From Bacteroidaceae bacterium (lineage in GTDB: Bacteria; Bacteroidota; Bacteroidia; Bacteroidales; Bacteroidaceae), in contig JAFXEF010000013.1 of the NCBI GenBank assembly GCA_017520935.1, positions 1 to 64,000 on the forward strand: a DNA stretch of 64,000 nt, written 5' to 3'. Of this stretch, positions 61,476 through 64,000 are shown in pieces (position 1 is the first letter of the stretch; every line of letters starts with the position of its first letter). The notes beneath the pieces were generated by a model. It saw only the letters and a list, made by a program, of their open reading frames with translations, was not told where the DNA came from and made no database searches. Position numbers and translations under genes: made by a program.

Positions 61476-64000
61476 ATGAGAAGACTCTTATACACCCTGC
61501 TCTGCTACTCGGCATCGGCCACCCTGTGCTGCGCACAGCTGCACACGGCACACTGGCACCTGCTCGACACGGGCAGCGGACTGAGCAGCAACCAGGTACG
61601 CGGCATCACACAGGCCGGCAACGGACTGATGGTAATCAAGACCTCCGAACAGGTCAACGTGTATAACGGAGTCACCGTGCAGCACTACCCTTACGAGCGG
61701 GCACACCGCTACGTATGGCCTTACGACGGGGTATCGAAGGAGTATCACGACCACCAAGGGCGCGTGTGGATAAAGACGTGGGAACACCTCACCCTGCTCG
61801 ACCTGCATACAGGACAGTACGTGAGTGACATCACCGGACAGCTCGCTCTCATGGGTATGAGACGCCCCATCAAGGATCTGTACATCGACAGTTACAAAGC
61901 CTTCTGGTTTGTCACCACAGACAATGACATTGTCACCTATGACACGGAGAGCGGACAGACACGCACTCTCCTGCCGGGCAGCACCGACAAGATGCAGCGC
62001 TACGGCAAGCTGCTCGAGATGACCCGCTACAAGAACTTCTGCTGGCTGCTCTTCGACAGCGGCACGCTCGTGTGCCTCGACTATGTATCGGGCGAAGCGG
62101 TGACCGAAGAGACACACCTCACCGGCAGATTGCCGATGGACGCTACACAGCAGTCGGAGATGCGTGTGGGGCTACACCCCGACAGCAACGGGAACCTGTG
62201 GGTAGCCATCGGACAGTACATATACCACTATGACCGATTGGAACGCACATGGGAGGAAGTATGTGCCATCAACGGAAAGGATAATTTCTTTACCTGCATG
62301 GACATAGACCGTCAGGGCAGCGTATGGGCAGGCACCTCGAAGAGCGGTATCGTGACCATCGACCACGACACCTATGCAACAAGAGAGATACCCCGGTTCA
62401 GCATCCCCGGATATGGACAGATATGCAATGACACGCAGAGCATCTACTGCGATGATGCCGGAGGCGTATGGGTGGGTACCCTCTTCATGGGACTGTGCTA
62501 TCACCACCCGATGATGAACCGCTTCGGGTATGCCAGCACCACGAACTCGACACAGCAGATCACCAATGAGAACGTGCGCTGCTTCCTGCCCTGTCCCGAC
62601 GGCACGGTACTCGTGGGGAGCAGCCTGGGGCTGTTTCGCTTCGATCCACGGACAGGAGACATGAGCCGCCTGTTCGAGGTGGCCGAGAACGACATCGTCA
62701 TCTCACTCTACCACGACAGTCAAGGGCGCACGTGGGCAGGTACCTTCCTCAACAGCTACTACCTCATCGAAGACAACGGTATCAGGAGCAGTCGCCTGAG
62801 CACGCAGCCCAACGCCAATGTGGGACGCACCATGTGCGAGGATGCTGAAGGCAGGCTGTGGATAAGCACCAATGCCGGCATAGCTCTGTATGACGGAAAC
62901 ACGCTCTCCATCAAGCACCTGCTCACCGACAAGCATCCCGAGCTGAGCCAGCACAAATCCATCCAGACACTCTACCTTGACAGCGACGGACACGGATTCA
63001 CCGCCTTAGGCCCTACAGGCATATTTCACTACGCCACCCACACCGACAAGGTGAGCATCCCCGCATGGGCCGAGGAGTTGGGCATACAGCACGGCAGTGC
63101 CTACTGCATGTTGCGCGACGGACGCGGCATCCTGTGGATAGGCACCGCACAAGGCCTCATCCTGTACGACACGAAGCAGATGAGGGAGCTGGAGCGGCTC
63201 ACCACCTACAAGGGCCTCAACAACAACAACGTATTCTCCATCGCAACAACCCCGGAGGGTGACATCTGGGTAGGCACGGACAACGGGGTAAGCCGCATCG
63301 TAGTGTCGGAAGAGGACAACACATACCATTTCCACATACAGTCGTACGACCAGAACGACGGAGTACAGCCCGGAAAGTTCTACGAGAATGCCATCTGCTG
63401 CACCCCCGACGGTGGGGTACTTTTCGGAGGTGTCAACGGCATCAACTACATCGACGCCACCACAATGAATAACATCGCCCTGCCCCAGCGACAACCCGTA
63501 TTCACCTCGCTGCAGCTCTTCGGGCAGGAGATAGCCACCGGCAGGGAGCATGATGGGCGCATCGTTCTGCCCGGTAACATCTGCTACACTCGCGAACTCA
63601 CCTTCAGACACAACCAGAACAACATCAGTCTCAGCTTCTCACCGCTCAGCTACACAGGCAACAAGCACCTGCACTACCGCTACAAGCTGCATGGCAACGA
63701 CAAGGACTGGAGCGAGGGACGCGCCAATGGATTGGGACAGATTACCTACACCGACTTGCGCCCCGGAAACTACACCCTCGAGGTATGCTGCCGCACCGCC
63801 ACAGGCGAGTGGAGTGCCCAAAGCGCCACGATAGACATCAAGGTGAGTCCACCCTTCTGGAACACCTGGTGGGCACGCCTTATCTACCTATTGCTGCTCG
63901 CTGCTCTCTCCTATTATGCCTACCGCATGGGACAGCGCCGCCGTAGAGCCACGCTGCTGCAGGAGGCCAAGGCACAACGCCAGCAACAACAGGAGGAACT
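61476..64000 (+). CDS. Hybrid two-component system sensor-regulator, N-terminal part
   Basis: The gene runs off the right edge. The 841 codons seen encode a signal peptide (MRRLLYTLLCYSASATLC), about 14 Reg_prop propeller repeats (RGITQAGNGLMVIKT, DRQGSVWAGT, GRGILWIGTAQGL, PEGDIWVGTDNGV), a Y_Y_Y domain near 710-790 (LHYRYKLHGNDKDWSEG, TDLRPGNYTLEV) and a membrane helix near 800-815 (ARLIYLLLLAALSYY). HTCS proteins sense oligosaccharides in the periplasm and control nearby PUL genes through kinase, receiver and AraC domains, which here would lie beyond the window. It is the best candidate reader of the shared operator. Confidence 0.92.
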   Translation, partial: MRRLLYTLLCYSASATLCCAQLHTAHWHLLDTGSGLSSNQVRGITQAGNGLMVIKTSEQVNVYNGVTVQHYPYERAHRYVWPYDGVSKEYHDHQGRVWIKTWEHLTLLDLHTGQYVSDITGQLALMGMRRPIKDLYIDSYKAFWFVTTDNDIVTYDTESGQTRTLLPGSTDKMQRYGKLLEMTRYKNFCWLLFDSGTLVCLDYVSGEAVTEETHLTGRLPMDATQQSEMRVGLHPDSNGNLWVAIGQYIYHYDRLERTWEEVCAINGKDNFFTCMDIDRQGSVWAGTSKSGIVTIDHDTYATREIPRFSIPGYGQICNDTQSIYCDDAGGVWVGTLFMGLCYHHPMMNRFGYASTTNSTQQITNENVRCFLPCPDGTVLVGSSLGLFRFDPRTGDMSRLFEVAENDIVISLYHDSQGRTWAGTFLNSYYLIEDNGIRSSRLSTQPNANVGRTMCEDAEGRLWISTNAGIALYDGNTLSIKHLLTDKHPELSQHKSIQTLYLDSDGHGFTALGPTGIFHYATHTDKVSIPAWAEELGIQHGSAYCMLRDGRGILWIGTAQGLILYDTKQMRELERLTTYKGLNNNNVFSIATTPEGDIWVGTDNGVSRIVVSEEDNTYHFHIQSYDQNDGVQPGKFYENAICCTPDGGVLFGGVNGINYIDATTMNNIALPQRQPVFTSLQLFGQEIATGREHDGRIVLPGNICYTRELTFRHNQNNISLSFSPLSYTGNKHLHYRYKLHGNDKDWSEGRANGLGQITYTDLRPGNYTLEVCCRTATGEWSAQSATIDIKVSPPFWNTWWARLIYLLLLAALSYYAYRMGQRRRRATLLQEAKAQRQQQQEE

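Noticed and set aside
1..64000. tRNA, rRNA, riboswitch or invertible promoter
   Set aside because: Reading by eye gave no cloverleaf with the T-loop pattern, no known riboswitch core and no recombinase gene; a covariance-model scan would be needed to exclude diverged cases.

Overview
The window looks like a chromosome segment of a Bacteroidales bacterium, most likely Prevotella-like. The signs are promoters of the Bacteroidetes type (TTTG, about 20 bases, then TAnnTTTG), BspA-type leucine-rich lipoproteins, FAS1 and BACON domain lipoproteins, type IX-like C-terminal tails, clustered plant-polysaccharide enzymes and the start of a hybrid two-component regulator.

Region 1 (1-8200, minus strand) is translation: rpsL-rpsG-fusA, a hairpin, then the S10 cluster rpsJ-rplC-rplD-rplW-rplB-rpsS-rplV-rpsC-rplP-rpmC and the start of rpsQ, whose frame appears broken. 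Region 2 (8.8-15.4 kb, plus) holds a secreted dipeptidyl-peptidase-IV-like enzyme, a FAS1 lipoprotein and metG. Region 3 (15.4-18.2 kb) holds a small transposon-like element, a frameshifted lipoprotein gene behind a promoter whose spacer is a C9A9 tract, and a TPR/membrane regulator cut from its DNA-binding end by an in-frame stop.

Region 4 (18.6-25.4 kb) contains two tandem cassettes, each a 61-residue peptide ending near WGNLW followed by a large leucine-rich lipoprotein, then a BACON lipoprotein and about 1 kb of palindrome-rich DNA. Region 5 (26.4-32.9 kb) is the most unusual protein set: a membrane protein, a STAS domain fused to a small-molecule/protein kinase fold, a lipoprotein phosphatase, an orphan NMT1-like binding protein, a Cache-HAMP-SpoIIE phosphatase and an RsbW-like ATPase. 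I read this as a partner-switching signalling system in a phylum without the usual sigma-B output.

Region 6 (33.2 kb to the end) begins with a decayed IS4-type element and is then a carbohydrate-degradation locus: two alginate-lyase-superfamily proteins and a third fused to a beta-helix, GH28-like, GH97, GH88, GH51, GH31 and five GH43 or GH43-like enzymes, a surface protein with a third WGNLW peptide, and an HTCS sensor running off the window. Five promoters here share a 27-base two-part operator placed 46-47 bases from the -7 box, and a relic of the same site lies before the HTCS gene, so I infer that they form one regulon. No SusC/SusD pair lies in the window. Two cassettes (lyase, glycosidase, GH43-like) face each other in opposite orientation, which points to duplication inside the locus.
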